From Clostridia bacterium (GTDB lineage: Bacteria; Bacillota; Clostridia; Lachnospirales; Lachnospiraceae), in the NCBI GenBank assembly GCA_910574835.1, contig CAJTDE010000013.1, positions 1 to 64,000 on the forward strand: a stretch of DNA of 64,000 nucleotides, given 5' to 3'. The position numbers were made by a program, and so were the translations under genes. Each line of letters opens with the position of its first letter. Within the stretch, counting starts at the first letter, position 1. Shown in pieces: positions 43,688 to 52,286 of the stretch. The notes beneath the pieces were generated by a model. The model was not told the DNA's origin. It was given only the letters and a program-made list of their open reading frames with translations, and searched no databases.

Positions 43688-44908
43688 ATGAACCCGGCCG
43701 CTCTCACAACGAAAAAGAATAATAAAAAGAAAATTTTAAATTACACCATCACCCACGATGACGCTACGCGCATTAAGCTGGGCGCTGCTCTTGGCCTAAG
43801 CGCCGGAACTATCACAAATCTGGCGACGGAGCTTATACAGCAAAATCTGCTGCTGGAAGGGCGCGAAGCTTATTATAAGCATGGCCGCAAAACGAAATTT
43901 TTAAAATTCAACGGCGATTTTGCTTATGTCCTCTGCGCGGAGATGGCCGAGCAGGAAGCTCTGCAGCTTACGGTCTGCAACCTTCTGGGTGATAAAATCG
44001 CCTCTAAAACCATCCGCATGTCCTTCACCTCCTCCGGCAGCAGCTCCGTGCAGAATATTATGCGGAATTTTATCAATAATATCTGTTCTTTTTTAGAACA
44101 GCTGGGGGAAGATGTGCGCCAAAAGCTGTGCGCCCTTGCTGTCAGCATCAATGGTATGGTTGATACAAATAAGATGATTGACATGCCTCTCTACAACTGG
44201 CGGAGCGTAAACCTGTCCGCCCCTCTGGAGGCCGCCGTTCATCTGCCTATCTATATCGACAATATTACACGGATCAAATCTGTCTACGAGACCCGGTATG
44301 TGAATCATACGATCAAGAATATTATTTATTTAAACATGTCCCCGGGTATCGGCATTGCCCACTATTTCAACGGGAAGCTGATTTGCGGCATGAACGGAAT
44401 CAGCGGGGAGGCCGGCCATATGACACTCAAGGTGGACGGCGAAAAATGCTACTGCGGCAACTCCGGATGCTTTGAGGTTTACTGCGGGCACAAAGCCCTG
44501 CTTAACCGATTGAAGAGCGGGCTTTCCAAGCTGGATGAGTATGATGTGCTTCATCATATGATAGATGAGCAGCAGATGCCTTTGACCCTGGACACCTTGG
44601 ATCTTGCATTAAAGCAGGGAAGCATCTATGCAAATGAGCTTCTTATGGAAACAGGAAAATATCTGGGATACGGCCTGGTGAACCTTATCAATATCTTTGA
44701 TCCGGATCTGTTCATTGTCTCCGGTTATGGTATGGATTTTGATTCCTTTGTTCTGGAAGTGGCTTTGGCCGAAGCGCGCAGCCGGATTGTGAATACCTTC
44801 CGCCGGGAGATCCGCATGGAACATGCACGGTTAAAAAAGGAGGAGAACTACAAGGCCCTTACCGCCTATGTACTGGATGATAAGCTGGACGAGCTGGCTT
44901 CCCGGTAA
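43688..44908 (+). CDS. ROK-family transcriptional regulator
   Basis: This 406-residue protein has an N-terminal winged helix (residues 12-75) and a ROK sugar-kinase-like domain. The ROK zinc motif GEAGHMTLKVDGEKCYCGNSG, with CxCG and GCFEVY after it, is clear near residue 245. The ATP-binding and catalytic features of a kinase are weaker, and the winged helix marks it as a repressor. It follows the glycyl radical genes and is the best candidate for the palindromes at 40135-40147 and 40345-40361. The ligand is presumably a sugar. Confidence 0.9.
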   Translation: MNPAALTTKKNNKKKILNYTITHDDATRIKLGAALGLSAGTITNLATELIQQNLLLEGREAYYKHGRKTKFLKFNGDFAYVLCAEMAEQEALQLTVCNLLGDKIASKTIRMSFTSSGSSSVQNIMRNFINNICSFLEQLGEDVRQKLCALAVSINGMVDTNKMIDMPLYNWRSVNLSAPLEAAVHLPIYIDNITRIKSVYETRYVNHTIKNIIYLNMSPGIGIAHYFNGKLICGMNGISGEAGHMTLKVDGEKCYCGNSGCFEVYCGHKALLNRLKSGLSKLDEYDVLHHMIDEQQMPLTLDTLDLALKQGSIYANELLMETGKYLGYGLVNLINIFDPDLFIVSGYGMDFDSFVLEVALAEARSRIVNTFRREIRMEHARLKKEENYKALTAYVLDDKLDELASR

Positions 44909-44965
44909 TCTATCTCTTTTTTGTAAGAATCAAAATATTGCAGACAAACTATATTCTATTTTAAC

Positions 44966-45008
44966 AGCAGCGCCCCGCATACTTTTTGAGATTATGCAGG
45001 GCGCTGCT
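44966..45008. terminator. Bidirectional terminator between ROK and FGGY kinase genes
   Basis: AGCAGCGCCC and GGGCGCTGCT pair with GCATA/TATGC inside, with AT-rich flanks on both sides. The two genes converge on it. Confidence 0.8.
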
Positions 45009-45037
45009 TTCTTGTATTTTTATAAGTCCAAAGGATA

Positions 45038-46501
45038 TTACTGCTTTTTATAATATTCCTGAATCAATCCCCACATCTCCAGGAATCGCTCAAACTTTTC
45101 CACATAGAACTTTGTTTCTTCCACAATCGGCTCAAATCTATGCTCCACATGAGCCATGTTCTTTGCCGCCTCATGGTAATCCTTATAGAATCCCAACTGA
45201 CAGGCCGCTATCATAGAAGCTCCCAGCGCACAGATATCCGCCTGATTTAGCCGCAGAATGGGAACTCCGGTAACCGAGGCTATCATCTGGCACCAGAGGG
45301 GACTTTTGGACGCTCCGCCCATCATAACAATCTGGCGGATATTGCAGCCGTTATCCGAAAAATCATCTATCGCCCTTTTTACCCCAAAGGCAACACCCTC
45401 CATAATCGCCCTGGCAAAATCAAAGCGGTCATGCTCCAGAGTAAAGCCCGTGAAAGTTCCTTTGGCCTTTATATTCCAGATGGGATAAAATGCGCCTGTC
45501 AGATACGGATAGAAGAACAGCTCCTTCGTCTTTTCCCTTCTTTTCGCCGCCTCCTCGTTCATCTTTCCGAAGTCCTCCGGCAGAAATTCATTTTTAAACC
45601 ACTGCAGGGAAGCCCCGGAACAGACCAGAGAAGCAATCGCCCCATAAAGTCCCTCCACCGGATGCTTGCCCGGCGCTATATAGCTTTTTGTAAATAAGGG
45701 TTTTTCTCCAATCCCCATAAGCACCCAGGTGGTGCCGGCGGACAAAAGCATATCCCCTTCATGCACGGCGCCCGCTCCTATGGAAGCACAGTACTGATCG
45801 TGTGCTCCGTTAAATACGGGTATTCCCTCCAAAAGTCCCATTTCCCGGGCAGCTTCTTTCCGAAGTCCTCCAATCCGCATACCGGTAGGGCACACCCTGG
45901 GAAGCTCCTCCCGCGTCACGCCGGCCGCCTTCATCAGCTTTTCGTCCCAATCGTTTTTTTCCACGTCATAGAGCTGACGCATGGCGGCATTGGTGGGATC
46001 AATCACTGCCTCGCCCGTAAGATAACGATTCACCACTTCCAGAGTAGTCAGATATTGCCCGGCCTCCTTATAAGCCCCATTTTGTTTCATATGGCGAAGC
46101 TTTGCCGCATCCAGGGCCGGATTGATCTTCCAGCCGGAGGTGTGATATATATAGTCCGCTCCCAGCTCTTCCTCTATCTCCTCCGCTTCCCTCTGCGCCC
46201 GGGCATCCATCCAGGTTAAGGAATTGCCGATAAAATCCCCTTTGCCGTCTATGGCAACCGTACTTCCCCCCTGGGTGGACATGGACAGACCTGCCACCTG
46301 GTCAGGCGATATGCCGCTTACAGCCTCCCTCACAGCCTTTATGGAAGCCGCGATCCAATCCTCCGCCCGCTGCTCCACATGACTTCCTTTGCTAATCAGT
46401 TCATAGCCGCTGCTTCCCACCGCCGCCACGCGCCCCTGCTCGTCCGCCACAAGCGCTTTTGTGCAGGTAGTTCCAATATCCAGGCCGATTACATACATCA
46501 C
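45038..46501 (-). CDS. FGGY-family carbohydrate kinase (xylulokinase-like)
   Basis: This 487-residue kinase has the N-terminal ATPase motif GLDIGTTCTKALVAD, the substrate-domain SMSTQGG near residue 77, FNGAHDQYCASIGAG near 240 and MMGGASKSPLWCQMIASVTG near 404. The order and length fit xylulokinase-type FGGY enzymes, but the residue set does not fix the sugar. It would phosphorylate a ketose or polyol. It overlaps the downstream end of the epimerase-like gene by four bases, so the two are one operon (with DeoR). Confidence 0.9.
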   Translation of the reverse strand: MMYVIGLDIGTTCTKALVADEQGRVAAVGSSGYELISKGSHVEQRAEDWIAASIKAVREAVSGISPDQVAGLSMSTQGGSTVAIDGKGDFIGNSLTWMDARAQREAEEIEEELGADYIYHTSGWKINPALDAAKLRHMKQNGAYKEAGQYLTTLEVVNRYLTGEAVIDPTNAAMRQLYDVEKNDWDEKLMKAAGVTREELPRVCPTGMRIGGLRKEAAREMGLLEGIPVFNGAHDQYCASIGAGAVHEGDMLLSAGTTWVLMGIGEKPLFTKSYIAPGKHPVEGLYGAIASLVCSGASLQWFKNEFLPEDFGKMNEEAAKRREKTKELFFYPYLTGAFYPIWNIKAKGTFTGFTLEHDRFDFARAIMEGVAFGVKRAIDDFSDNGCNIRQIVMMGGASKSPLWCQMIASVTGVPILRLNQADICALGASMIAACQLGFYKDYHEAAKNMAHVEHRFEPIVEETKFYVEKFERFLEMWGLIQEYYKKQ

Positions 46502-47553
46502 GCTTCGCCTCCTTCTGCCTCAAATAATTCTGCCGACATCTCCGTTTCCAAGCTCTCTTTACCCTTGAGCCAGAGTGTATCTTTCTCCTGAGACGCCGCC
46601 TCAAATTCTCCCGGCAGGGAGGACCAAGGCTCTACCGCCATCGTATAGGCACGGCCATACCACGGATAATCCTTATTGCCGCAGTACATTCCCCAGATCC
46701 ACAGATGAGGAAACAGGGCCGGATCCCAGTTCATGCGGATTCCCAGCTTTTTCTCCTCATTGATCAGTTCATATTCTCCCTTCGCCAGATCCGTAACCGC
46801 ATATTCCATGTAAATATTATCTTCATGGGCATAGGCTTTGCTCATGTCAAAGGGGTTTCCTGTCTTGTCCGGCAGCGTGGGCCATTTCCCTTTTGTCTCT
46901 TTGTCAAAGGGGCAATTTTGCACTATCATGCTCTCCGGTACAAGCACCTGAGGCTCCCCGTCCAAGTACAGGCGAGTGTGTTCATCCACAAAGGGCCATC
47001 CGAAAGCCGGATGCTGTCCCCACATAAATTCCTGCGGTTCCTCGCTTAGATTGGTGATCCGCCAGGAAAGCTCCAGGCGGGCCGATCCTTCCCGCAGTCT
47101 GGCATATTTTTCTACCAGGAACGGCGTGCGGATAGTTCTCACAGAAAATTTCAGACAAATGCTCTCCGGCGTATCCTCTACCACCTGACATTCCCAAGGA
47201 TAGAGACATATCTCTCCGTGAATCCCTATTTCTCCTCCATGCAAGACCGCCGGACCGCCGTAGGTCGGGAATAAATCCTGCCAGCCGCCGCCATAGCTGT
47301 CAAGAAAGTTCCCTCCGGAAGACGGCTTTGTGGAAATGTGGGTGATATTTTTTAGCTCATTAAAGGAATGCCACATGTAATCGAGGTCCGCCGGCTTGTA
47401 TACAAACTCTACCAGATCCGTTCCTTTGTCCACGGCAAAGACTGCCTTTATCTTTTCATTTTCCATAGACGCCATTCGAATCCCGTTGCATATATATTCG
47501 CGAATACGGCATGCGTAATTGCGTGTATGTACATATTTTTCTTTTATCTTCAT
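46498..47553 (-). CDS. Aldose-1-epimerase-like protein
   Basis: This 351-residue protein resembles galactose mutarotase (and DUF4432) folds. The segments WQDLFPTYGGP, LHGGEIGIHGE (GGxxxxHGE) near residue 95 and MWGQHPAFGWPF near 178 match the catalytic His and substrate-binding regions of the family. It would interconvert sugar anomers. It lies between the DeoR and FGGY kinase genes. Confidence 0.85.
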   Translation of the reverse strand: MKIKEKYVHTRNYACRIREYICNGIRMASMENEKIKAVFAVDKGTDLVEFVYKPADLDYMWHSFNELKNITHISTKPSSGGNFLDSYGGGWQDLFPTYGGPAVLHGGEIGIHGEICLYPWECQVVEDTPESICLKFSVRTIRTPFLVEKYARLREGSARLELSWRITNLSEEPQEFMWGQHPAFGWPFVDEHTRLYLDGEPQVLVPESMIVQNCPFDKETKGKWPTLPDKTGNPFDMSKAYAHEDNIYMEYAVTDLAKGEYELINEEKKLGIRMNWDPALFPHLWIWGMYCGNKDYPWYGRAYTMAVEPWSSLPGEFEAASQEKDTLWLKGKESLETEMSAELFEAEGGEA

Positions 47554-47569
47554 AAGACCTCCTACTCTA

Positions 47570-47634
47570 AGTCGCTGCGCGACGGCACTAAAGGGTAAAG
47601 TCGCTTCGGCACACCTGTAATGAGAGAAACTTTT
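47570..47634 (+). repeat. Dispersed repeat family 2, copy A
   Basis: Sequence begins AGTCGCTGCGCGACGGCACT (containing the small palindrome GTCGCTGCGCGAC), then AAAGGGTAAAG and ends ACCTGTAATGAGAGAAAC. A 64-base match with few changes lies at 48431-48496; part recurs inverted at 50716-50765. It sits between the DeoR and epimerase-like genes. Confidence 0.75.
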
Positions 47635-47641
47635 ACGGCGC

Positions 47642-48415
47642 TTAGACCTCCGCCGTCAAGACCTCCATCCCGAAGCCTTCCAGCTGTGCCCGTATCTTTG
47701 AGTCAATCCGGCTGTCCGTTACAATGCGATCCACATCGGCAAAATCCGCATATCCCACCTGGGCGCAGGCGGAAAACTTATCGGAGTCGCAGAGTATCAT
47801 AACCTCGTTGGAATTGCGCATGGCCATCTCATCCATCCGGGCCGTATCAAAATCCGTAGTTGTAAAGTACTGCTTCATATCACAGCCGTCTGTCCCCAGA
47901 AAGCATTTTGTAAAATGAACCTTTGAGATGGCAAGCTCCGCCAGATAGCCGCTGAAATCCTTTCTATTCGCCCGATATTCCCCACCTATCAGCGTAATGG
48001 GCATACTGGGAGACAAAATCTCAAAATTCGCCAGGGAGTTCGTGTAAACACGCAGGTCAAAAGGCTTTTCCTCCATTCGGTGGGCCAGCTCCATGCAGAA
48101 GCATAAAACTGTTGTACCCACATCACAGAATATAACGTCTCCGTCCTGCAGCAAATCGCACGCCTTTACTCCAATTGCGTTCTTTTCTTCGATTTTGCTC
48201 TTCACCACCTGTTCAAAGGAATATTCCTGAGGATTCTTGACCGGCAGCTGGATTCCTCCGTGAATCCTTATAAGCTTTCCCTCTGCCTCCAATCTGGAAA
48301 AAAGACGCCTTGCTGTGGATTCCGAGATATCAAGAAACTCTACGACATCCGCAAGCTCCAGCCTTCCCTTAATTCTCAGCCTGTTCATCAGGGCTTGTTC
48401 TCGATTATAATTCAT
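47642..48415 (-). CDS. DeoR/GlpR-family transcriptional regulator
   Basis: This 257-residue regulator has an N-terminal winged helix (residues 5-58) with the motif ARRLFSRLEAEGKLIRIHGG, and a C-terminal sensor domain with DVGTTVLCF near residue 97 and VYTNSLANFEI (phosphosugar-binding). It is the first gene of the DeoR, epimerase, FGGY kinase operon. Repeats of family 2 lie on both sides. Confidence 0.92.
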   Translation of the reverse strand: MNYNREQALMNRLRIKGRLELADVVEFLDISESTARRLFSRLEAEGKLIRIHGGIQLPVKNPQEYSFEQVVKSKIEEKNAIGVKACDLLQDGDVIFCDVGTTVLCFCMELAHRMEEKPFDLRVYTNSLANFEILSPSMPITLIGGEYRANRKDFSGYLAELAISKVHFTKCFLGTDGCDMKQYFTTTDFDTARMDEMAMRNSNEVMILCDSDKFSACAQVGYADFADVDRIVTDSRIDSKIRAQLEGFGMEVLTAEV

Positions 48416-48430
48416 ACATCCTCCTATAAA

Positions 48431-48552
48431 AGTCGCTGTGCGACGGCACTAAAGGGTAAAGCTGCTTCGACACACCTGTAATGAGAGAAACTTTTATTCG
48501 AAAAAGCACTCTTAAAAGTTCCTCTCGTGCGCCTTTGCAGCTTTACCGTCCA
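48431..48552 (+). repeat. Dispersed repeat family 2, copy B, with inverted partner
   Basis: 48431-48496 matches copy A. The next 56 bases hold an inverted version of its second half (AAAAGTTCCTCTC, then GCAGCTTTACCGTC), so the whole can fold as a long hairpin, like a MITE. It lies in the 340-base gap before the amidohydrolase gene at 48803. Confidence 0.75.
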
Positions 48553-48709
48553 GCAGAAATTTTTTCTAATAAATACTTGATATTTCTTAGCCGGACCGGT
48601 ATATCACCCATATAAGGCAAAATGAGTATAACTGCCCTTTTTACAGATAGTATAACATGAAAACTTCTATTTGTACACCCCATTTTGCTTGTTTCACTCA
48701 TTTTTATAT

Positions 48710-48738
48710 TGACTAATGACCGAATCAGTCTTAAAATG
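48710..48738 (+). promoter_or_regulatory. Promoter with internal operator for the amidohydrolase at 48803
   Basis: TTGACT (48710-48715), 17 bases, TAAAAT (48733-48738). The operator motif TGACCGAATCAGTCT (48718-48732) fills the spacer. The same layout occurs at 21700-21728, where the operator also fills the spacer. A repressor here would block RNA polymerase. Confidence 0.75.
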
Positions 48739-48802
48739 AATATGGAATCACATCTATTTGTTGTCAGATGTCACACATTATTTTACAAAGAGAGGTATGC
48801 TT

Positions 48803-49843
48803 ATGTCTTTACTTCAAGTAACACATTACGATGAACAATTTTACAAAGAATATCTGAAGGACTTTCTTCCGGATACCTTCATTGACTGTCACAATCACAT
48901 TTGGCTCCGCCAATTTGTTACCGGAGATCTTTCGGCCAGCCGTTCCTGTGCCTGGCCGGAAATGGTTGCAAAGGACAATTCCGTTGAAGATTTGATAGAG
49001 ACCAATCTGGAGCTTTTCCCCGGAAAACGTGTAATTCCTGTGCTGTATTCCCATGTGAACATTGCGGTAGATACGGTACAATCCAATCACTATGTGCAGG
49101 AGTGCGCGAAGCAGCACGGCCTTCCGGCCCTGTATCTTTCCCGTCCGGAGGAGCCTGTGGAGGAAATTGAGCGCAATGTGACAGAAGGCGGATTCCTGGG
49201 TCTTAAGGTTTATCTGGAATATGCTCCTTCTTACATTCCAACTAACGAAATACGCATTTACGACTTTCTTCCTCACGAACAGCTTGCCCTGGCAGATCGT
49301 CACGGATGGGTGGTACAGCTTCACATTGCCCGGCCAAAGCGGCTTGCCGATCCTTTAAACTATGTTCAGCTTTTAGAAATCGAGCAAAAGTATCCGGGCC
49401 TTCAGCTTTTAGTGGCGCACTTAGGCCGGGCCTATGCCGACGAAGATCTGGGAAATGCTCTGGAATATTTAAAGCATACGGAAAAAACCGTGTGGGATTT
49501 CACGGCCAATACCAACGCTTATGTTATGGAGCAGGTGCTTCGATACTTCGGGCCGGATCGCTTTATCTACGGTTCGGACTTTCCTATTTTCCGCATGAAA
49601 GCGCGGCGCACTGTGGAAAAGGGCTTTTATATCAATGAAATCCCTGCCGGCTCTCTGGGCGATGTGTCAGGTGATCCTCATATGCGCGAAATTGCCGGGC
49701 CGGAGGCTGAAAAAATCACATTCTTCATTTATGAAGAAATCGCATCCTGTAAAAAAGCCGCAGAAAAGCTGGGGCTTGGACGCAAAGAGATTGATAAAAT
49801 CTTTTATGAAAACTCCGCACGAATCTTTAGGGTGGAAAAATAA
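48803..49843 (+). CDS. Amidohydrolase-2-family hydrolase
   Basis: This 346-residue metal-dependent TIM-barrel enzyme keeps the full metal site: FIDCHNHIW (HxH) near residue 26, LHIARPKRL, LLVAHLGRAYADE near 212 and IYGSDFPIF near 262 with the catalytic Asp. ATG 48803 (MSLLQV) has AGAGAGG seven bases upstream. Two earlier in-frame ATGs are too near that site. It likely acts on a lactone, amide or carboxylate of the same pathway, since its operator is shared. Confidence 0.88.
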   Translation: MSLLQVTHYDEQFYKEYLKDFLPDTFIDCHNHIWLRQFVTGDLSASRSCAWPEMVAKDNSVEDLIETNLELFPGKRVIPVLYSHVNIAVDTVQSNHYVQECAKQHGLPALYLSRPEEPVEEIERNVTEGGFLGLKVYLEYAPSYIPTNEIRIYDFLPHEQLALADRHGWVVQLHIARPKRLADPLNYVQLLEIEQKYPGLQLLVAHLGRAYADEDLGNALEYLKHTEKTVWDFTANTNAYVMEQVLRYFGPDRFIYGSDFPIFRMKARRTVEKGFYINEIPAGSLGDVSGDPHMREIAGPEAEKITFFIYEEIASCKKAAEKLGLGRKEIDKIFYENSARIFRVEK

Positions 49844-49876
49844 CCCGAAAATTTCTTTTTCCGTAAGCCCACAGAG

Positions 49877-49922
49877 AAACAGGGTATCTCGAAAATTTTC
49901 TTTTTCGAGATACCCTGTTTTT
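49877..49922. terminator. Bidirectional terminator
   Basis: AAACAGGGTATCTCGAAAA and TTTTCGAGATACCCTGTTT form a long near-perfect stem with T-runs on both sides. The amidohydrolase and YjbQ-like 2 genes converge on it. Confidence 0.9.
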
Positions 49923-49947
49923 TATCGGAATGGCAGTATGTTTCAAA

Positions 49948-50568
49948 CTAACGCTTTAACTGAAGATCAAACTCTTCCATATAAGCCTTCTCAGAATCCA
50001 GATACTTTCTCTTGGTATCAATCACTTCGCCATTGTTATACTTGCGGTCTCCTACATCCTCCGTAGTTCCCATAACAGTGATGTTCAGCTGTCTGCGGCG
50101 TGCGCGTACATGATCCCAGTCAACAAAATATACATGTGCAAATTCTCCGCCGTCCAGCTCGCCGTCCTTGATTGTCATCGCTTCGCTTCTGCCGAAAAAT
50201 ACGGAACGAAGATGTCCGTCCGTATTCATGCTGGTATAATCTCCGGGCTCGTTCACGTGACGGCCATAGCGGGCATGAATGGGACCCGGATGACGATACT
50301 GATGCTCCTCTGCAAAATCCGGAATCATCTTGCGCATGATATCCAGCAAATCATGCTGTAAAAATTCCAGATCAAAGCTGTCGATATCATGGGATGCCTC
50401 CTGTACCATAACGGAGCAGGTAGTGTGATGGGATGCGATAGTAACCGTGCCGTTCTTTACGCCGGACTCTTTGACGATCTCCAGCACTTCTTTTGTTACA
50501 TCATGAAAGGTGGGAATCCATCCTCTTGACTGCAGTTCCAGTTCCTTTTGAATCACTTTAAATTCCAT
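49948..50568 (-). CDS. UPF0047/YjbQ-family protein, copy 2
   Basis: This 206-residue relative of 20418-20912 has the same variant motifs (ASHHTTCSVMVQE near residue 45 and NTDGHLRSVFFGRSEAM near 115). The C-terminal 40 residues extend past the usual end. It has AGGAGG before the ATG. It stands alone between a terminator and the SIS isomerase gene. Two copies in one sugar island, both with HHTTC, suggest a sugar or sugar-phosphate function rather than thiamine synthesis. Confidence 0.88.
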   Translation of the reverse strand: MEFKVIQKELELQSRGWIPTFHDVTKEVLEIVKESGVKNGTVTIASHHTTCSVMVQEASHDIDSFDLEFLQHDLLDIMRKMIPDFAEEHQYRHPGPIHARYGRHVNEPGDYTSMNTDGHLRSVFFGRSEAMTIKDGELDGGEFAHVYFVDWDHVRARRRQLNITVMGTTEDVGDRKYNNGEVIDTKRKYLDSEKAYMEEFDLQLKR

Positions 50569-50715
50569 ATGCTTCCTCCTTGTTTATTTCTCTTTTTTCT
50601 TTTAGTATATATTTCAAAATTATTTTTGTCAATATCATTTTTTATTTAGAAAGTTTTAGAAAGATATTGAAAATGTTTTCGAAACCTTGTATGATAAGTG
50701 TATCTACAAATCAGC

Positions 50716-50765
50716 GCTGCTGCATAGCAACTTTACCATTTAGTGCCATCGCGCAGCGATTCAAA
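50716..50765 (-). repeat. Dispersed repeat family 2, partial copy C
   Basis: On the reverse strand it starts AATCGCTGCGCGATGGCACT and continues to AAATGGTAAAG, matching the first half of copies A and B. It lies just upstream of the SIS isomerase gene, in the opposite orientation. Confidence 0.7.
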
Positions 50766-50779
50766 CCAGGAGGAAGCCT

Positions 50780-51382
50780 ATGAAATCAGAAACTATGGAG
50801 CGTGCCCTTGCCGCCTTCACTATCGAAAGCGATTCGATTCTCGCCACACGAGATGCTATCGATCCGTCAGTCTTTGCCCAAGCCGTAGACGTTTTGTCCG
50901 CCGCCCCCCGTATCGGAACGACCGGCTGCGGCCACTCAGGAATTGCCTGTATGCACTTTGCCCATTCGCTATGCTGTATTGAACGTCCGGCGCGTTTTCT
51001 TTCTCCGGCCGAGGCCGTGCATGGAGCTTCCGGCTTTTTAAAAGAGGGAGACGTCCTTGTGTGGGCTTCCCGCGGCGGAAAAACAGATGAGCTATTTTCT
51101 ATTTTGGACATTTGCCGCACTAAAAAGGTGACCGTCATCGGCGTAACGGAAAATTTGGATTCCCCTCTCGCGCAGCGCTCGGATGTGATTGTACCTATGA
51201 AAGTTACGGCAGAGACAGATCGCTACAACAGTCAGGGCACCTCAAGCTTTACGGCTCTTTCCGCCGTTTTTGATGCGCTTCAGACTGCTGTTATAGAAGA
51301 GACCGGCTACCAAAACGAGCAGTTCGCCCTGATTCATCCGGGCGGAGCTGTGGGAAAGCGGCTGAATAAAAATAACACTTAA
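50780..51382 (+). CDS. SIS-domain phosphosugar isomerase
   Basis: This 200-residue single-domain protein of the KdsD/GutQ type lacks the CBS domains of arabinose-5-phosphate isomerases. GTTGCGHSGIAC near residue 47 and SRGGKTDE near 97 are phosphosugar-binding loops, and NSQGTSSFTALS plus LIHPGGAVGKRL are typical. It would interconvert an aldose and ketose phosphate. AGGAGGAA precedes the ATG. The DeoR gene follows 77 bases later. Confidence 0.9.
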   Translation: MKSETMERALAAFTIESDSILATRDAIDPSVFAQAVDVLSAAPRIGTTGCGHSGIACMHFAHSLCCIERPARFLSPAEAVHGASGFLKEGDVLVWASRGGKTDELFSILDICRTKKVTVIGVTENLDSPLAQRSDVIVPMKVTAETDRYNSQGTSSFTALSAVFDALQTAVIEETGYQNEQFALIHPGGAVGKRLNKNNT

Positions 51383-51459
51383 GGAACCGCCGCATTGTGC
51401 CCCTTATGGGATTATGTTATACTGAGTAAGAATATGTAAAGGCAGTGAGGGATTTTCTT

Positions 51460-52239
51460 ATGGAGCACGAACTGAAAATAGATTTTCGGAGACAAAGAAT
51501 CCTGGAGCTACTCGCTCAGGACGGACAGGTTAAGGTTACACAGTTAAGCGAATTATTCCATACAACGCCGGTCACCATTCGCAGCGATCTGGCTGCTCTG
51601 GAAAAGGACGGCTATCTAAAGCGGGTCACCGGAGGCGCCGTCCAAACGGTGCGGAATTTTTATACAATGGACGCACAGCAGCGTAAAAACTACAATCTGG
51701 AAGCCAAAACAGCGATCGCAAAAGCCGTGGCGGAGCTTATTGAAGACGGGGATACCCTGCTTATTAATTCCGGGACTACTACGCTTCTGATTGCTTCGGA
51801 GCTAAAAAAGCGCAACAGCCTGAATGTTGTAACCAATTCCATGTCGGTTTCCGTAGAACTGGCAAGCTGCCCTACCTTTCGCGTGCTTCTTCTGGGAGGA
51901 GAAGTAAATGCCCAGTATTCTTTTTCCTATGGAAATACGGCCCTGGAGCAGTTGAGCCGATACAAGGCCGACAAAGCCATCCTCTCCATCGACGGCATCC
52001 ACAGCCAGGCCGGTATCACTACTTATCACGCGGAGGAGTCGCCTATCTGCCGTATGATGATGGAGCGGTCCCATGAGACAATTGTGGCAGCGGATTTTTC
52101 TAAATTTGGATTTGAAAGTTTTTCTAATATTGCGGATATACAAAGTGCGGATTATTATGTAACAAATAAAACTGCCGATCCCGGCACGGTTGCTTCTATA
52201 AAAGAATTGGGGAAAAAAGTGATTTTTTCCGATTCATAA
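51460..52239 (+). CDS. DeoR-family transcriptional regulator
   Basis: This 259-residue regulator has a winged helix (residues 10-63) with TTPVTIRSDLAALEKDGYLKR and a sensor domain with NSGTTTLLIASEL near residue 106, VVTNSMSVSVELA, and LSIDGIHSQAGITTYH near 175. ATG 51460 has GAGGG upstream; an in-frame GTG at 51445 is less likely. It belongs with the SIS isomerase gene. Its target operon is not clear. Confidence 0.92.
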   Translation: MEHELKIDFRRQRILELLAQDGQVKVTQLSELFHTTPVTIRSDLAALEKDGYLKRVTGGAVQTVRNFYTMDAQQRKNYNLEAKTAIAKAVAELIEDGDTLLINSGTTTLLIASELKKRNSLNVVTNSMSVSVELASCPTFRVLLLGGEVNAQYSFSYGNTALEQLSRYKADKAILSIDGIHSQAGITTYHAEESPICRMMMERSHETIVAADFSKFGFESFSNIADIQSADYYVTNKTADPGTVASIKELGKKVIFSDS

Positions 52240-52286
52240 GCGGGAAAATAGAAGCGATATTATTTCAGGGAGCAAAGATAGTATGT

